A DNA stretch of 64,000 nucleotides from CAVONV01 sp963697355 (GCA_963697355.1 CAVONV010000007.1:124001-188000); one strand, 5' to 3'. Numbered from the stretch's first letter, positions 1 to 9,559 are shown. Numbers and translations are program-made. Notes: generated by a model from the sequence alone, not told the origin.

Positions 1-71
1 ACCCGATTTCCTCTGGCGCGGACTCCTTCAACGATGCCCCGCGCGGTGTCGAGATCGACTTGTTGTCCCAA
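1..71 (-). CDS. rfaE2: RfaE2-type heptose-1-phosphate adenylyltransferase, 5' end only
   Basis: Only the first 23 or so codons lie in the window; the gene runs off the left edge. Read leftward from a TTG at 71-69, one base after the rfaE1 stop, the frame gives LDTARGIVEGVRARGNRV, which matches the start of the cytidylyltransferase-like half of HldE, normally followed by VFTNGCFD. The enzyme would transfer AMP to D-glycero-beta-D-manno-heptose 1-phosphate to make ADP-heptose. Its place directly after the kinase gene supports the call. The TTG start is the best in-frame candidate but is not certain; an ATT lies six bases upstream. Confidence 0.7.
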   Translation of the reverse strand, partial: MGQQVDLDTARGIVEGVRARGNR

Positions 72-72
72 T

Positions 73-1092
73 TCAATCCTTGAGATCGGAGGAAACGGCG
101 TTGGCTAGCTCCTCGCGAGAGACTGTCGCCGTACCCCGCTTCATGACCACGACCCCACCCGCATAGTTAGCCAGAAGAGCCGCTTCATAGTAGGTCGCTC
201 CGGCGCCCATCGCCAAGCTGAAAGTACTGATGACCGTGTCACCCGCTCCAGTCACATCGGCGACCTCATCAGTTCCAAAGACGGGGAGGTGTTCTGTGGG
301 CCGTCGCCGTTCGAACAAGGCCATTCCCTTACTGCCGCGGGTGATGAGGACCGACGGGCTCCGCAACCGACGGAGCAACTGACGCCCGGACCGTTCCAAA
401 ACATCCTCGTCATTGCCAATGGAAACGCCCAACGCCGTTTCAACCTCAGGCTCGTTCGGGGTAGCAGAGGCAAATCCGGAGTAGGACAGAATGTCGAAGC
501 GTGAGTCCAGAATGGCAAGCTTGCGCATGGCAGCTGCACGGCGAGATAGAGATTGGCCGAACTCGGGAGTGACGAGGCCGTAGCCGTAGTCCGATACCAT
601 GACGACATCAGATTTTGGCAGCAGTTCCGCCAAGCTTTGGCTGAGGTAGTTTCGGACGGCTCGATCCGCGTTCACATGCGTTGCACGGTCGATCCGAACG
701 ACTTGCTGTTTGGAGGAATGTACTCCGCCCGCCAGGATTCTCGTCTTAGTGGGGGTTCGGTATTCTGGATGGCGTTCAATCGTAGAGGTTTTGACACCTG
801 CCTCGCGAAGGAGCTTCAAGAGCTCTCGTCCCTCATTGTCCTTTCCTACCAGGCCAACGGTTAGAGGTCTTCCTCCCAGTGCGGTGATATTGTTGATGGC
901 ATTGGCTCCCCCCCCAGGAATTTTCCGTGTCCTGTCATACTTGAGGATGAGAACGGGTGCCTCTCGGCTCACATCGCTGATCTCCCCATAAATGTACTCG
1001 TCGACAACGAGATCAACGAAAGCAAGCACGCGTACCTTCTCGAACCGGTCTACGAGCTCGAGGAGTCTCGATCGCGAGGGCATTGCCTTCAC
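73..1092 (-). CDS. rfaE1: D-glycero-beta-D-manno-heptose-7-phosphate kinase (RfaE domain I)
   Basis: A 339-residue PfkB-family sugar kinase. Visible hallmarks are the substrate-binding glycine cluster IPGGGANAINN near residues 58-68, the GLVGKDNEG stretch, and near the C terminus the GAGD anion-hole and catalytic-base motif (DVTGAGDTV). The length fits the stand-alone kinase half of HldE. It phosphorylates heptose 7-phosphate at C1 in the cytoplasm for ADP-heptose synthesis (LPS inner core). Its start overlaps the gmhB stop by four bases (ATGA), so the two are probably translationally coupled. The adenylyltransferase half is encoded separately next door, so this is the split form rather than fused HldE. 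Confidence 0.93.
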   Translation of the reverse strand: MKAMPSRSRLLELVDRFEKVRVLAFVDLVVDEYIYGEISDVSREAPVLILKYDRTRKIPGGGANAINNITALGGRPLTVGLVGKDNEGRELLKLLREAGVKTSTIERHPEYRTPTKTRILAGGVHSSKQQVVRIDRATHVNADRAVRNYLSQSLAELLPKSDVVMVSDYGYGLVTPEFGQSLSRRAAAMRKLAILDSRFDILSYSGFASATPNEPEVETALGVSIGNDEDVLERSGRQLLRRLRSPSVLITRGSKGMALFERRRPTEHLPVFGTDEVADVTGAGDTVISTFSLAMGAGATYYEAALLANYAGGVVVMKRGTATVSREELANAVSSDLKD

Positions 1093-1653
1093 TTGGATGC
1101 CTCCCAGACAATTTCTACAACAGCAGAATACAAATTGGGCGCTACGATGTCGGGCTGTCGGCTCCAGCGGTCCCTATGGTGCTCGTAGTTCCCACGGCCG
1201 TAGCCCGTCAGGACCAGCGCAGCTCGGCCGCCAGTGTTCCAGGCCATCTCTAGATCGGAGTAGGAGTCTCCAACCACCCAGGAGCGGCTCATGTCGATTT
1301 CAAAATCCTGCTGAGCCTCTTCGAGCATACCCGGTTTCGGTTTGCGACATTCGCAGTCTCCTGACGTGGCGTGAGGGCAGTAGTAGATCCCATCCAGACG
1401 AGCATCGGCCCCTTCCAGCATTTCCGTCATTCGGGAGTGCACGGTCCGAACGAGCTCTTCTGAATAGAATCCCACGCGCGACCCCGGATTGGTTGGTCAC
1501 CACGACCGCCAGGAACCCGGATCCATTGATCAAACGAATGGCCTCGTGAGACCAGGGATAAAGCTCGAATGCGTCGAGGTCATTCAGGTAGCCGACGAGC
1601 TCGTTGAGCGTCCCGTCACGATCGACAAAGATGGCCGGCTTGCCGCTCATCAT
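1089..1653 (-). pseudogene. gmhB: heptose 1,7-bisphosphate phosphatase, frameshifted (GmhB)
   Basis: A HAD-family phosphatase that removes the 7-phosphate from D-glycero-D-manno-heptose 1,7-bisphosphate. The N-terminal part (start 1653) shows the nucleophile motif DRDGTLN and TNQSGVARG. The rest lies in another frame (1089-1475) with the zinc-loop pattern CPH...CECRKPKPGM and the late motif VVGDSYSDLE. Removing one base from the GGG at 1473-1471 (minus strand) joins them as GVARGFYSEELV, the expected family sequence, for about 187 residues. It overlaps waaF by four bases and rfaE1 by four bases. Because the step is needed for ADP-heptose and the break is one base in a short homopolymer, I think a sequence error is more likely than a dead gene. 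Confidence 0.85.
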
Positions 1654-2714
1654 GAAACCGCTTCCCGGGGACCGGATTTCGTTTTTTTTCCCAGGAGCTC
1701 GGTCGCCCTTTGAACTACATCATCTACTTCGACTTCAAGCATGCATCGATAATCCGTTGGACACTCCTTGAGCAAACACGGACTACAGTGGACCTCTTTT
1801 CGGACGGTTCCCGAACCTTGCCCTATCGGCCCCGTCTCTCGCTCGTCCGTGGGACCGAAAACCGCCACCGTGGGAGTCCCAAGAGCTGCGGCAATGTGCA
1901 TGGGTCCGGAGTCATTCGTCACGAAAACCGCAAAAGTATCAAGAACCCCCATAAGCTCCTCGAGCGATGTCTGTCCTGACAAATCGATGGGCGAGGTCCT
2001 CATCGAATCGAGAATCTCCTCGGTCAGAGCCTGCTCTCGGGGACCTCCGAGGAGAATCACCCTACCCTCCAGCAGATCAGCTAGGCGGTCACCGACTTCA
2101 GCGTAGCGCGCGGGGAACCAGCGTTTTGCTGAGCTCCCCGTGGCACCGGGATGAATCCCCACCAGCGGTTGCCGGCCGTTCCAACCGTTCCTCGTCAGCA
2201 GATCTTGGGCCTTCCCTCTCAGCTCGGTTGTGAGATGGAGACGATTGTCAGGAGCTGCTGTCGGTATGCCCAAGTCGCGGAGAAGGTCCAGATAGTAATA
2301 CACCTGGTGACGACCAAAGGGACGTGGGGCCGGAGGGGCAGCTCGTGTTAGGAACGATGTCCGCCCGTCAGTACCGTACCCCAACCGCTTGGGAATGCGA
2401 GCGGCCCACACGACAGCCGCGGCCCTAAACGCATTGGGAAACAGCAAAGCGAGGTCGAACTTCGGTTCCCGCAACAAGGCAACCAGGCGCAGAAATCCCA
2501 GAGGACCTTTGTGTATACCGCGATGGTCGTACTCCAATGTGTCGTCGACCGCCTCGCAAGCTTTGTAGAGATCAACGACCCAGGAGCGCGCCAAGACCGT
2601 GATCCGCGCATCAGGGTAGTACGCCCGAAGGCTGCGAAGGGCAGCGAGCGACATGACCGCATCTCCGAGCCAGCTCGGTGAATAGACGAGAATGGACTTT
2701 GTGTCACCGACCAT
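1650..2714 (-). CDS. waaF: LPS heptosyltransferase II (glycosyltransferase family 9)
   Basis: About 354 residues. Family-9 glycosyltransferase signatures are visible: ILVYSPSWLGDAVMS at the N terminus, HPGATGSSAKRW mid-protein (ADP-heptose site region), and TNDSGPMHIAAALGTPTVAVFGPT near the C terminus. The enzyme adds heptose to the LPS inner core at the cytoplasmic membrane. The frame is open upstream to 2855, but that extension overlaps lpxL and does not look like the family. The ATG at 2714 begins the conserved core ten bases after the lpxL stop, so I chose it. The stop overlaps the gmhB start (ATGA). WaaC and WaaQ relatives are possible alternatives. Confidence 0.88.
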   Translation of the reverse strand: MVGDTKSILVYSPSWLGDAVMSLAALRSLRAYYPDARITVLARSWVVDLYKACEAVDDTLEYDHRGIHKGPLGFLRLVALLREPKFDLALLFPNAFRAAAVVWAARIPKRLGYGTDGRTSFLTRAAPPAPRPFGRHQVYYYLDLLRDLGIPTAAPDNRLHLTTELRGKAQDLLTRNGWNGRQPLVGIHPGATGSSAKRWFPARYAEVGDRLADLLEGRVILLGGPREQALTEEILDSMRTSPIDLSGQTSLEELMGVLDTFAVFVTNDSGPMHIAAALGTPTVAVFGPTDERETGPIGQGSGTVRKEVHCSPCLLKECPTDYRCMLEVEVDDVVQRATELLGKKTKSGPREAVS

Positions 2715-2724
2715 TTCCACGGCC

Positions 2725-3690
2725 TCAGCTAGCCTCCCCTGCTCGAAACGTGGCCGGTTCCGGCCGTTCTGTGGCGGGTTGCGTTTTCCATCGTCGGTGC
2801 ATCCAGAGCCAAAACTCCGGATTGCGCCGCACGTAGCCCTCGAGCACCGTAGCACAGCTCTGCGTTAGGTTTTGCACAACGTCACGTCGGTCGGGACCCG
2901 CATACAGATGACGGTCGACCGGCTTCTCGTAGATGAGTCGATACCGCCCGTCGGCGAGGGGCAATGTGAGCACGGGCACGAGCGCGGCGCCGGTCTTGAA
3001 AGCCAGCCAGCTCGCGACGGGGGTTGTCGATGCCGGCCGACCGAAGAAATCTACGAACACGCCGTCTTCTCGAGCAACGTTTTGGTCGATCAAGACCGCA
3101 ACCGTTTCACCCTCCTTGAGCCTTCGCAGCATACGGGGAAGAGCCCGCTCCTTGTAGAAGACCTCGTTACCGTTCACCGTCCGAATTCGTTCGAGCATCA
3201 TATTGAAATACGGATTTTCCTGAAGCCGAGCGATAACCGACATCGGGCCGAAACGATACCCGTGGGCCATAGCATGAATTTCCCAGTTACCGAAGTGCGC
3301 GGCGATTAGGAGCACTCCCCGACCGGCCTCACGGGCCCGCTCGTAGTTCTCGGTACCTTCGAACTCCACCATCCGCTCGAGTCGATGCCAAGAGGGCTGG
3401 CCTATAGAGAGCAACTCGAACATCATGGCACCGAAATGTCGGTACGCTCCTCCAGCGATAGCAAATTTCTCCGCATCGGTTTTCGAAGAGCCAAAAGCCA
3501 GGCTCAGATTGTTCAACGTCACGGCTTGGTGCTTCTTGTCCATTCGGAAAAGAGCACCTCCGGCCAATCGGCCCAGATAGTGGCGAGCTCTCCGGGGAAG
3601 TACACGCAGAGTCCACCCCACCAGTAGACACGACAAGTATTCGAGGTAGTGGTGAATCCTCTTCCCCAATGGGCGAGATTCTGCTGACAT
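2725..3690 (-). CDS. lpxL: lipid A biosynthesis acyltransferase, LpxL/HtrB family
   Basis: A 321-residue membrane-associated acyltransferase that adds a secondary acyl chain to Kdo-lipid IVA at the inner membrane. The catalytic H-x4-E motif is visible as AAHFGNWEI near residue 130, and LIDQN follows at about residue 200. The N terminus has a hydrophobic stretch (YLSCLLVGWTLRVLP) typical of the family's membrane anchor. It lies between lpxK and waaF, with 368 bases separating it from lpxK. Whether it acts like LpxL, LpxM or LpxP cannot be told from the sequence. Confidence 0.88.
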   Translation of the reverse strand: MSAESRPLGKRIHHYLEYLSCLLVGWTLRVLPRRARHYLGRLAGGALFRMDKKHQAVTLNNLSLAFGSSKTDAEKFAIAGGAYRHFGAMMFELLSIGQPSWHRLERMVEFEGTENYERAREAGRGVLLIAAHFGNWEIHAMAHGYRFGPMSVIARLQENPYFNMMLERIRTVNGNEVFYKERALPRMLRRLKEGETVAVLIDQNVAREDGVFVDFFGRPASTTPVASWLAFKTGAALVPVLTLPLADGRYRLIYEKPVDRHLYAGPDRRDVVQNLTQSCATVLEGYVRRNPEFWLWMHRRWKTQPATERPEPATFRAGEAS

Positions 3691-4058
3691 GAAGACGCTT
3701 CTGACCTTGACAGCTTATGAGAGCATTGACGGCTCCAACGAGCCGTTCCATATGATGCGACCCTCTAATCAAGCGACCTAAGATATCGATCATATACCAA
3801 TTTACCAGCAATTGTATGTCTCCTCGAGCCGTGCAGAAACCCGATGAGAATCCATGAAACTTCCGGAAAAAGGGGACAGTGTTCGATGAATCGGGGATTC
3901 ACCCGAAACCATGAAGATGCCGAATCTTCATGTCAGCTATCGTTTGGCAAAAAGCAGAAAACCTGATGTCTCCCGTGTACTAGGATTCGTCCGAGACTGG
4001 GGCTTAATCTTCACAACAGGTCCCTTTTTGCTTGCGAACGAAACGAGGATGGGGGCGG
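3691..4058. other. intergenic gap within the LPS run
   Basis: No credible gene seen. It holds a perfect seven-base inverted repeat with a four-base loop (ACGGCTC-caac-GAGCCGT, 3730-3747) without a T tract. Near 3867-3884 is a stretch GAAAAAGGGGACAGTGTTC that resembles the dyad repeats at 19.4 and 27.6 kb. Confidence 0.4.
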
Positions 4059-5132
4059 TCAGACGCCGGACGTCAACTCGACGGAATCAAGCAGTAGTTG
4101 AAAGGATTCGCGCTCGAGGACGTCCAGATCGATATCCATTCGATACAACGGCAACGGAAGATCTCTGAGCGCCGATAGCTTGACCGCGTCTTTTCCTGTG
4201 GTCACTACGGCTCGAGCGCCAGCCGTCTTAGCCTCCTCGATGAGTCGTGCCACCTCAGCGGCTTGCCAGCGATGGTGATCCCTTCGGGTGACCGACCACA
4301 CAACCCGTGCACCGGTCGCCTCCAGATCTTCCTTGAATCGCCCGGGGCGGGCAATACCCGCCAGCAATCCGACCGACTCCCCGACCAAACCCTCCTGATC
4401 GAGCCTCTCCTCACGGCCAGCGAGCGCCGAGAAACCCCTGGTAGTCTGTCGCACTCGAAAGACAGGTACTTCTGACCTCAAAGCTCCCAACACTCGTGAA
4501 GCCAGAGCTTCGCTGGGGCGATCCGATCTCCATCGGGTCCAGAGGATCCCTGATGCTCGATTCAGGCTCGTGAGAGGTTCTCTCATGCGACCGGCCGGAA
4601 GCAGCAACAAATTCTCAGGCGATTCGTGAGCGTCGATACAAACGAGATCCAGGTTGCGATATAACCGCCGGTGTTGGAAGGCGTCATCGAGCACAAACAC
4701 ATCGGCGCTCAAGGTGCGGATCACCTCGAGACCGGCGAGGAAACGGTCACCACCTACCGCAACCACCAATCCCTCAACGGACTGCGCAAGCTCCAAGGGC
4801 TCATCCCCCGCTTCCTCCACACCAACGAGCACCTCTTTCCCGTCGGAGACAACTCGAAAGGCATTCGGCGTTTGGCGGCGATAGCCTCGAGACAAGACGG
4901 CCACCTTCCGCCCCTTGCCCAGCAAATATCGGGAGATGAGGGCAACGAGAGGTGTCTTCCCGCTCCCGCCAACCGTCAAATTCCCTACGCTCAACACAGG
5001 ACGTGGGAGTCGGTGTATGGTCGAGTAGCCGGCGTCGTAACGGCGGTTCCGCAAATGGACGGCGATGCGGTACAACCACGAAGCGGGTAACGTCAAGGGC
5101 AAAAGAGCCCTGGGAAGAAACAATGGGCTCAT
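4059..5132 (-). CDS. lpxK: tetraacyldisaccharide 4'-kinase
   Basis: A 357-residue kinase that phosphorylates the 4' position of the lipid A disaccharide to give lipid IVA, on the cytoplasmic face of the inner membrane. The Walker A loop is visible as VGGSGKTPLV near residues 55-64, preceded by the family sequence PVLSVGNLTVGG. The DDAFQHRRL motif occurs in the middle. Length matches the family. Its ATG overlaps the stop of kdtA by one base (TGATG), which suggests translational coupling. Confidence 0.93.
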   Translation of the reverse strand: MSPLFLPRALLPLTLPASWLYRIAVHLRNRRYDAGYSTIHRLPRPVLSVGNLTVGGSGKTPLVALISRYLLGKGRKVAVLSRGYRRQTPNAFRVVSDGKEVLVGVEEAGDEPLELAQSVEGLVVAVGGDRFLAGLEVIRTLSADVFVLDDAFQHRRLYRNLDLVCIDAHESPENLLLLPAGRMREPLTSLNRASGILWTRWRSDRPSEALASRVLGALRSEVPVFRVRQTTRGFSALAGREERLDQEGLVGESVGLLAGIARPGRFKEDLEATGARVVWSVTRRDHHRWQAAEVARLIEEAKTAGARAVVTTGKDAVKLSALRDLPLPLYRMDIDLDVLERESFQLLLDSVELTSGV

Positions 5133-6404
5133 CAGGCGCTTTCCATCAATCGGTGGGCAATCTCGACCGTCCTTCGGCCCGCACCGCGGTTGGCACGCAC
5201 CAATTCACGCGCGTTTTGTCCCAACGTCGTTCTTCTCTCCGGGAGCCTCATCAACTCCTCAAGGAGCGCCCGTCAACATCTCTGGTCCGTTGACTTGGAT
5301 TGCGGCATCCGCTTCGAGAAACAGCCTGGCCATCTCTTTGAAATTGCTCATGTGGGGTCCGAACACGATGGGCTTCCCAACAATGGCAGGCTCCACCAGG
5401 TTGTGTCCTCCCCAAGTTGCCAGACTACCACCGACGAAAACGATGTCGGCTCGAGCGTACACCGAGGCGAGCTCACCCATGGTGTCCAGTATCATCACAT
5501 CTGCGTCGAGGGCGGGTGCATCGAGCTCGGATCTTCTCACCACCGCCCATCCGAAACTAGAGGCGAGGTCCGCCACTTCATCGAAACGGTCCGGGTGGCG
5601 CGGCGCAACAATGAGAAAAAGATCGGAGTAGTCTTTCCGTAGCTCGCCGAACGATTCGATGAGTATCTCTTCTTCGGGGGCGAGTGTACTCCCTACGACA
5701 ATCACCGGTCGGTTCATCGGTATCAACTGAGCCGCTGCGGAAGGCTGCTCTTGATCCGCCACGTCGGCATCGAATTTCAAACTTCCCACGGCCTCTACCC
5801 TTTTGGGTTCGGCTCCCAGATCGATGATCCTCTCGCTGTAGCGGGGGCTTTGCATGCAGAAGTAATCCATCTCCTGAAGGAAACGACGCATGAAGGGACG
5901 GATCATCCGATAGCGGGGATAGGAGGCATCGGAGATTCTCCCATTGACCAACATCGTTACCCCACCCGCGTCGCGACAAGCCCGGATCAAATGAGGCCAT
6001 ATCTCCGTATCGACGAGGAGCAACGCCCGTGGTCGGATCCTACGGACCACACGCCTGACGATCCAAGCCCAATCAAAGGGACAATAGAAAATGCCATCCG
6101 CCTTTCGAAGTTGACGCTCCGCGACCTGCCGGCCCGTGAGCGTAGTGACGGAAACGAAGATGGGTGTATCGGCAAACCTTTCGCGCAGCAGCGGCAGAAG
6201 CGGCCTCGTGGCGATCACCTCACCTACCGAGACCGCGTGCACCCAAATCGACGGGTTACCATCGGCATTCAATGAAGCGGGCAAAAATCCCAGGCGTTCG
6301 CGTAGTGAGGGCCAATATTTGCCCCTTCGAAGACCACGGTACAAGAACAACGGCAATCCGCCGAGAAATGCGAGGGTCAAGAGGAAGCTGTAGAACAGGT
6401 ACAT
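5132..6404 (-). CDS. waaA: 3-deoxy-D-manno-octulosonic acid (Kdo) transferase, one frameshift
   Basis: A GT-B glycosyltransferase that adds Kdo to lipid IVA. The protein starts with a membrane anchor (FYSFLLTLAFLGGLPLFLY), then WVHAVSVGEV, and later NLVEPAIVGKPIVFGPHMSNFKE. The uninterrupted frame stops at 5259 after 381 residues, short for the family. Removing one base of the GGG at 5271-5269 continues it as LLEELMRLPERRTTLGQNARELV and on to the TGA at 5134-5132, giving about 423 residues, the normal length. A single-base insertion (error or mutation) is therefore inferred. It is first in the leftward operon, behind the promoter at 6416-6445. Confidence 0.88.
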
Positions 6405-6415
6405 GAGAGAGGCAG

Positions 6416-6445
6416 ACTATACGAGGTAACTACAACGCATGTCAA
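6416..6445 (-). promoter_or_regulatory. sigma70-like promoter of the LPS operon
   Basis: On the minus strand TTGACA (6445-6440) and TATAGT (6421-6416) are separated by 18 bases, immediately upstream of the waaA ATG at 6404. Transcription would start very close to that ATG, so the leader would be very short. Confidence 0.65.
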
Positions 6446-6667
6446 TGAGATATGAGAGAAGTACCCACGGGGCGCCTCGATATCCCAAATAGCGCCCCTC
6501 CCGGTCTCAGTCAGCGGTCGAGCCCACCTTCGCAATAGCTACCAGCCTCCGCCAAGGCCACCGCTCGGTCTCGCCGGAGCGTCTCGCGGAGGCAAACGGC
6601 GAGGGCTCTACAAGGATGAATCAATGCTTGTTCTCACCATTTGACGGCTCTCTGCGGACTCCTTCGT
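6446..6667. other. divergent intergenic region
   Basis: Non-coding as far as I can see; it lies between the leftward LPS promoter and the rightward kinase promoter. No operator or repeat is evident. Confidence 0.4.
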
Positions 6668-6696
6668 TGACACCACTCGGAGCCAACTCTATACTC
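6668..6696 (+). promoter_or_regulatory. sigma70-like promoter of the histidine kinase gene
   Basis: TTGACA (6668-6673) and TATACT (6691-6696) with a 17-base spacer. The predicted start point near 6703 makes the ATG at 6702 unlikely to be used and favours the ATG at 6741 for the kinase. Confidence 0.65.
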
Positions 6697-6740
6697 CGAA
6701 GTTGCCACCACCTGTGTCTTGTAACGGTCCGCAAACGGAT

Positions 6741-9026
6741 ATGGATAGAGCTCGAGTTCTCTATATAGAAAGCTCCGACGCGCAGCGGCAGGAGCTAAAG
6801 AACGCCCTCGCCGAACGGGCCTTCGATGTCTTCGACGAGCCCACGGGAGAGAAGGGCATCGAGTCCTTGAGCTCACGGCATTTCGACGTCGTCGTCTGCG
6901 ACCTCAATATGCCGGGCATCGGAGGCATGGAGGTCCTTCAACACATAAGAAAAGCCCATCCCGATGTTCCTCTTATTATCGTAACGGCCCATCCGTCTGT
7001 TCCTTTGGCTGTTCAAGCGATTCGGAACGGAGCCTACCGATTCCTCACCAAACCCATCAACATCGACGAACTGGAGAGCACGATTTACCAATCGATGGAG
7101 CATTCTCGGATGCAACGATGGCTTCGCGAGGCCGATGAGCAGCTACGTGTCTTGGTGGAAACGACTCCCGTCCCCTACATCATCAGTCGGGTCGAAGACG
7201 GCCGCATCCTTTTCGCCAACCAGCCTCTTGCCGACCTTGTGGGCCTTTCCCCGGCAGAGCTCAAAGGACACAACACGACGGATTTCTACTATGACCCGAA
7301 GGATCGGGAGACGGTGGTCGAACGGCTCAAACGTGACGGCTCTCTTTATGATTTCGAGCTTCTCATCAAAGATGCGGAAGGAAAGCCGGTATGCACGGTA
7401 CTCTCAGTGGCCACGATGGAACTGTCCGGAGAGCATGTCATCCTTGGCGGGCTGACCAACATAACTCGCCGGAAAGAGACCGAAGACGCACTCCTCAAGG
7501 AGCGCAATTTCGTTACGGCGATTCTCGATACGGCAGGTGCTCTCATCCTCGTGGCTGATCCGAGTGGTCGGATCGTTCGGTTCAACCGTGCCTGCGAAGA
7601 TGTCACCGGTTACACGGCTGAGGAGGTCAAAGGGAAGAATTTCAAGGATTTGTTTATCGCGCCGGAAGAAATCGCGACCATCGATCAGCGACTCGAGTCC
7701 ATTCGACGAGGTCCTTGGCCGGTCAAGGGTGAAAATCAATGGCTCACCAAGTCGGGAGGGCGACGACTCATCGACTGGGCCAATACGGCTCTCCTCGATG
7801 ACCAGGGCAAGCTCGAGTACATCGTGGCCACGGGGATCGACATTACCGAAGGAAGGAAGGCCGAAGAGAACCTACGTCTTTATCGAGAGATTTTCATGAA
7901 CTCCATCGACGTCATCACCGTGCTCGACAAACAAGGTCACATCATCGCGCGCAATCCGGCCCACGAGACCAAATCGGGATACACCGACGAAGAGATACTG
8001 GGACAGCGGTCGAGCCAATTCCTGGGTGACAAACAGCTTGCACAAATCTACAAGGCTCTCGAGGAGGGCGGGAGCTACCGGGGAGAAGTCCTTGGTACCA
8101 CGAAGCAAGGCGCGCCGGTTTGGATCGATCTTTCCATATTTCCGATTAGCGATGAAGAGGGCCAAGTTCACCGTTTTATCGCGATGGGACGAGATATTTC
8201 TGAGATCAAAATGGCCCTTGCCGACATCGCCTACGCCAATCAAGAGCTCCGTGAAACCCAATCCCAGCTCGTCCAGTCCGAGAAGATGGCTTCGCTCGGC
8301 AGCTTGGTCGCCGGAATCGCTCACGAGATCAATACGCCGGTGGGAGCCATCGGCTCCATGCACGACACGTTGGTGCGAGCCGTCGAAAAGCTGAAACGGC
8401 ACCTGGATGAAAAGCACCCCGGCGAGCTCGAAAACGATCCGATGCTCGCGAAGGCGTTCACACTCATCGGGAACGCTAACGAGGTTATTCAGAACGGTTG
8501 CTCGCGCGTCACTGAGATTGTCCGCCGGCTGAGGAGCTTCGCCAGGCTCGACGAAGCTGAGTTAAAAAGAGTCGACGTCCACGAAGGCTTGGAGGACACG
8601 TTGACGTTGTTGCACCACGAGATCAAACACCACATCAAAATCAACCGTCAGTACGGGGAGATCCCGCCTATTTCAGTCTATCCGGGACGTTTGAACCAGG
8701 TTTTTCTCAACATCCTCAACAATGCCCGACAAGCAATCTCCGGTAAGGGAGAGATCACGATCAAGACCTGGGCCTCGAAGAACAAAGCTCACATCACGAT
8801 TAGTGATTCGGGCAACGGCATTCCACAGGACCAACTGAAGAGCATCTTCGATCCAGGGTTCACCACCAAAGGTGTAGGAGTGGGAACGGGGCTGGGGCTA
8901 TCGATCTGCTATCAAATCATCCAAGAGCACAAGGGTCTCATTGAAGTGGAAAGCGAAGAGGGCAAAGGGACGACCTTCAACATCGTCTTGCCCATGAAGT
9001 TGGATGAGCTTTTGAGTGTTTCCTGA
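6741..9026 (+). CDS. hybrid sensor histidine kinase: receiver, PAS repeats, kinase core
   Basis: About 761 residues, soluble, without membrane segments. An N-terminal receiver domain (about 4-118) has phospho-acceptor Asp54 (CDLNMPG), Thr82 and Lys104. Three PAS-like domains follow (about 135-250, 260-380, 385-500), two of them ending in ITRR/ITEG-type linkers. Then comes a HisKA helix with His528 (IAHEINTP) and a HATPase with N box (LNILNNARQAI), G1 (DSGNGIP), F box (FDPGFTTK) and G2 (GTGLGL). The receiver-first order suggests it takes phosphate or signal from another kinase and passes it on. No cognate response regulator is adjacent. The ligand of the PAS domains is unknown. Confidence 0.9.
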   Translation: MDRARVLYIESSDAQRQELKNALAERAFDVFDEPTGEKGIESLSSRHFDVVVCDLNMPGIGGMEVLQHIRKAHPDVPLIIVTAHPSVPLAVQAIRNGAYRFLTKPINIDELESTIYQSMEHSRMQRWLREADEQLRVLVETTPVPYIISRVEDGRILFANQPLADLVGLSPAELKGHNTTDFYYDPKDRETVVERLKRDGSLYDFELLIKDAEGKPVCTVLSVATMELSGEHVILGGLTNITRRKETEDALLKERNFVTAILDTAGALILVADPSGRIVRFNRACEDVTGYTAEEVKGKNFKDLFIAPEEIATIDQRLESIRRGPWPVKGENQWLTKSGGRRLIDWANTALLDDQGKLEYIVATGIDITEGRKAEENLRLYREIFMNSIDVITVLDKQGHIIARNPAHETKSGYTDEEILGQRSSQFLGDKQLAQIYKALEEGGSYRGEVLGTTKQGAPVWIDLSIFPISDEEGQVHRFIAMGRDISEIKMALADIAYANQELRETQSQLVQSEKMASLGSLVAGIAHEINTPVGAIGSMHDTLVRAVEKLKRHLDEKHPGELENDPMLAKAFTLIGNANEVIQNGCSRVTEIVRRLRSFARLDEAELKRVDVHEGLEDTLTLLHHEIKHHIKINRQYGEIPPISVYPGRLNQVFLNILNNARQAISGKGEITIKTWASKNKAHITISDSGNGIPQDQLKSIFDPGFTTKGVGVGTGLGLSICYQIIQEHKGLIEVESEEGKGTTFNIVLPMKLDELLSVS

Positions 9027-9043
9027 GAGCGCTCGAGCAGACT

Positions 9044-9466
9044 CTACGAGCCCGCTTCCTTGGGCAGCACTTCGAGCAAGACCCGGAGCGCATCCACCTC
9101 GGTGAAGATACCAACCAACTCGGATCCGTTCACCACGGGAAGACTGCTGATCTTCTTGTCCACCATCAACCGGACCGCATCCTTGAGATTGGTGTCGAGC
9201 CGCACCGTAAACGGTTCACGGGTCATGATGCGGGAAATGGGCGTCGATTCCAGGATCTCTTTGTACTTTTCTTCTTCTATACCCGATAGAAGCGACGGTG
9301 ACGCCCGTCGAAGATCGCGGTCGGTGACGATGCCGACCAAGGTGTTACCGTTGACAACCGGCAGATGCCGGATTTGTTGTCGGCGCATCACTACGAGCGC
9401 ATCACCCATGCTCTCGTCTTCGTCCACCGTGAGGGGTTCGGGAGTCATATAGTTCCCGACTTTCAT
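9044..9466 (-). CDS. tandem CBS-domain protein
   Basis: 140 residues made up almost entirely of two CBS domains (about 1-62 and 72-135), with the repeated pattern MTPEPLTVDEDESMGDA / MTREPFTVRLDTNLKDA and the ends VGIVTDRDL and VGIFTEVD. Such stand-alone pairs bind adenine nucleotides and act as energy sensors; a target cannot be named. It converges on the histidine kinase gene, the stops being 17 bases apart, so a functional link is possible but not shown. Confidence 0.9.
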   Translation of the reverse strand: MKVGNYMTPEPLTVDEDESMGDALVVMRRQQIRHLPVVNGNTLVGIVTDRDLRRASPSLLSGIEEEKYKEILESTPISRIMTREPFTVRLDTNLKDAVRLMVDKKISSLPVVNGSELVGIFTEVDALRVLLEVLPKEAGS

Positions 9467-9559
9467 TGGTCCACCCTTTCTAAGCTTCCTTGGCTAATGA
9501 CTGTTCATTGTACCCAAAAAACCTATTCCTGCCAAAGGTTTAAGGAGTTCAAGTAAACA

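Noticed and set aside
1463..1480. Programmed frameshifting in gmhB
   Set aside because: No slippery heptamer or stimulatory structure of the known kinds; the frames join by removing one G and no useful short product is evident.
3730..3747. Terminator between lpxK and lpxL
   Set aside because: The stem is only seven bases and lacks a T tract on both strands.
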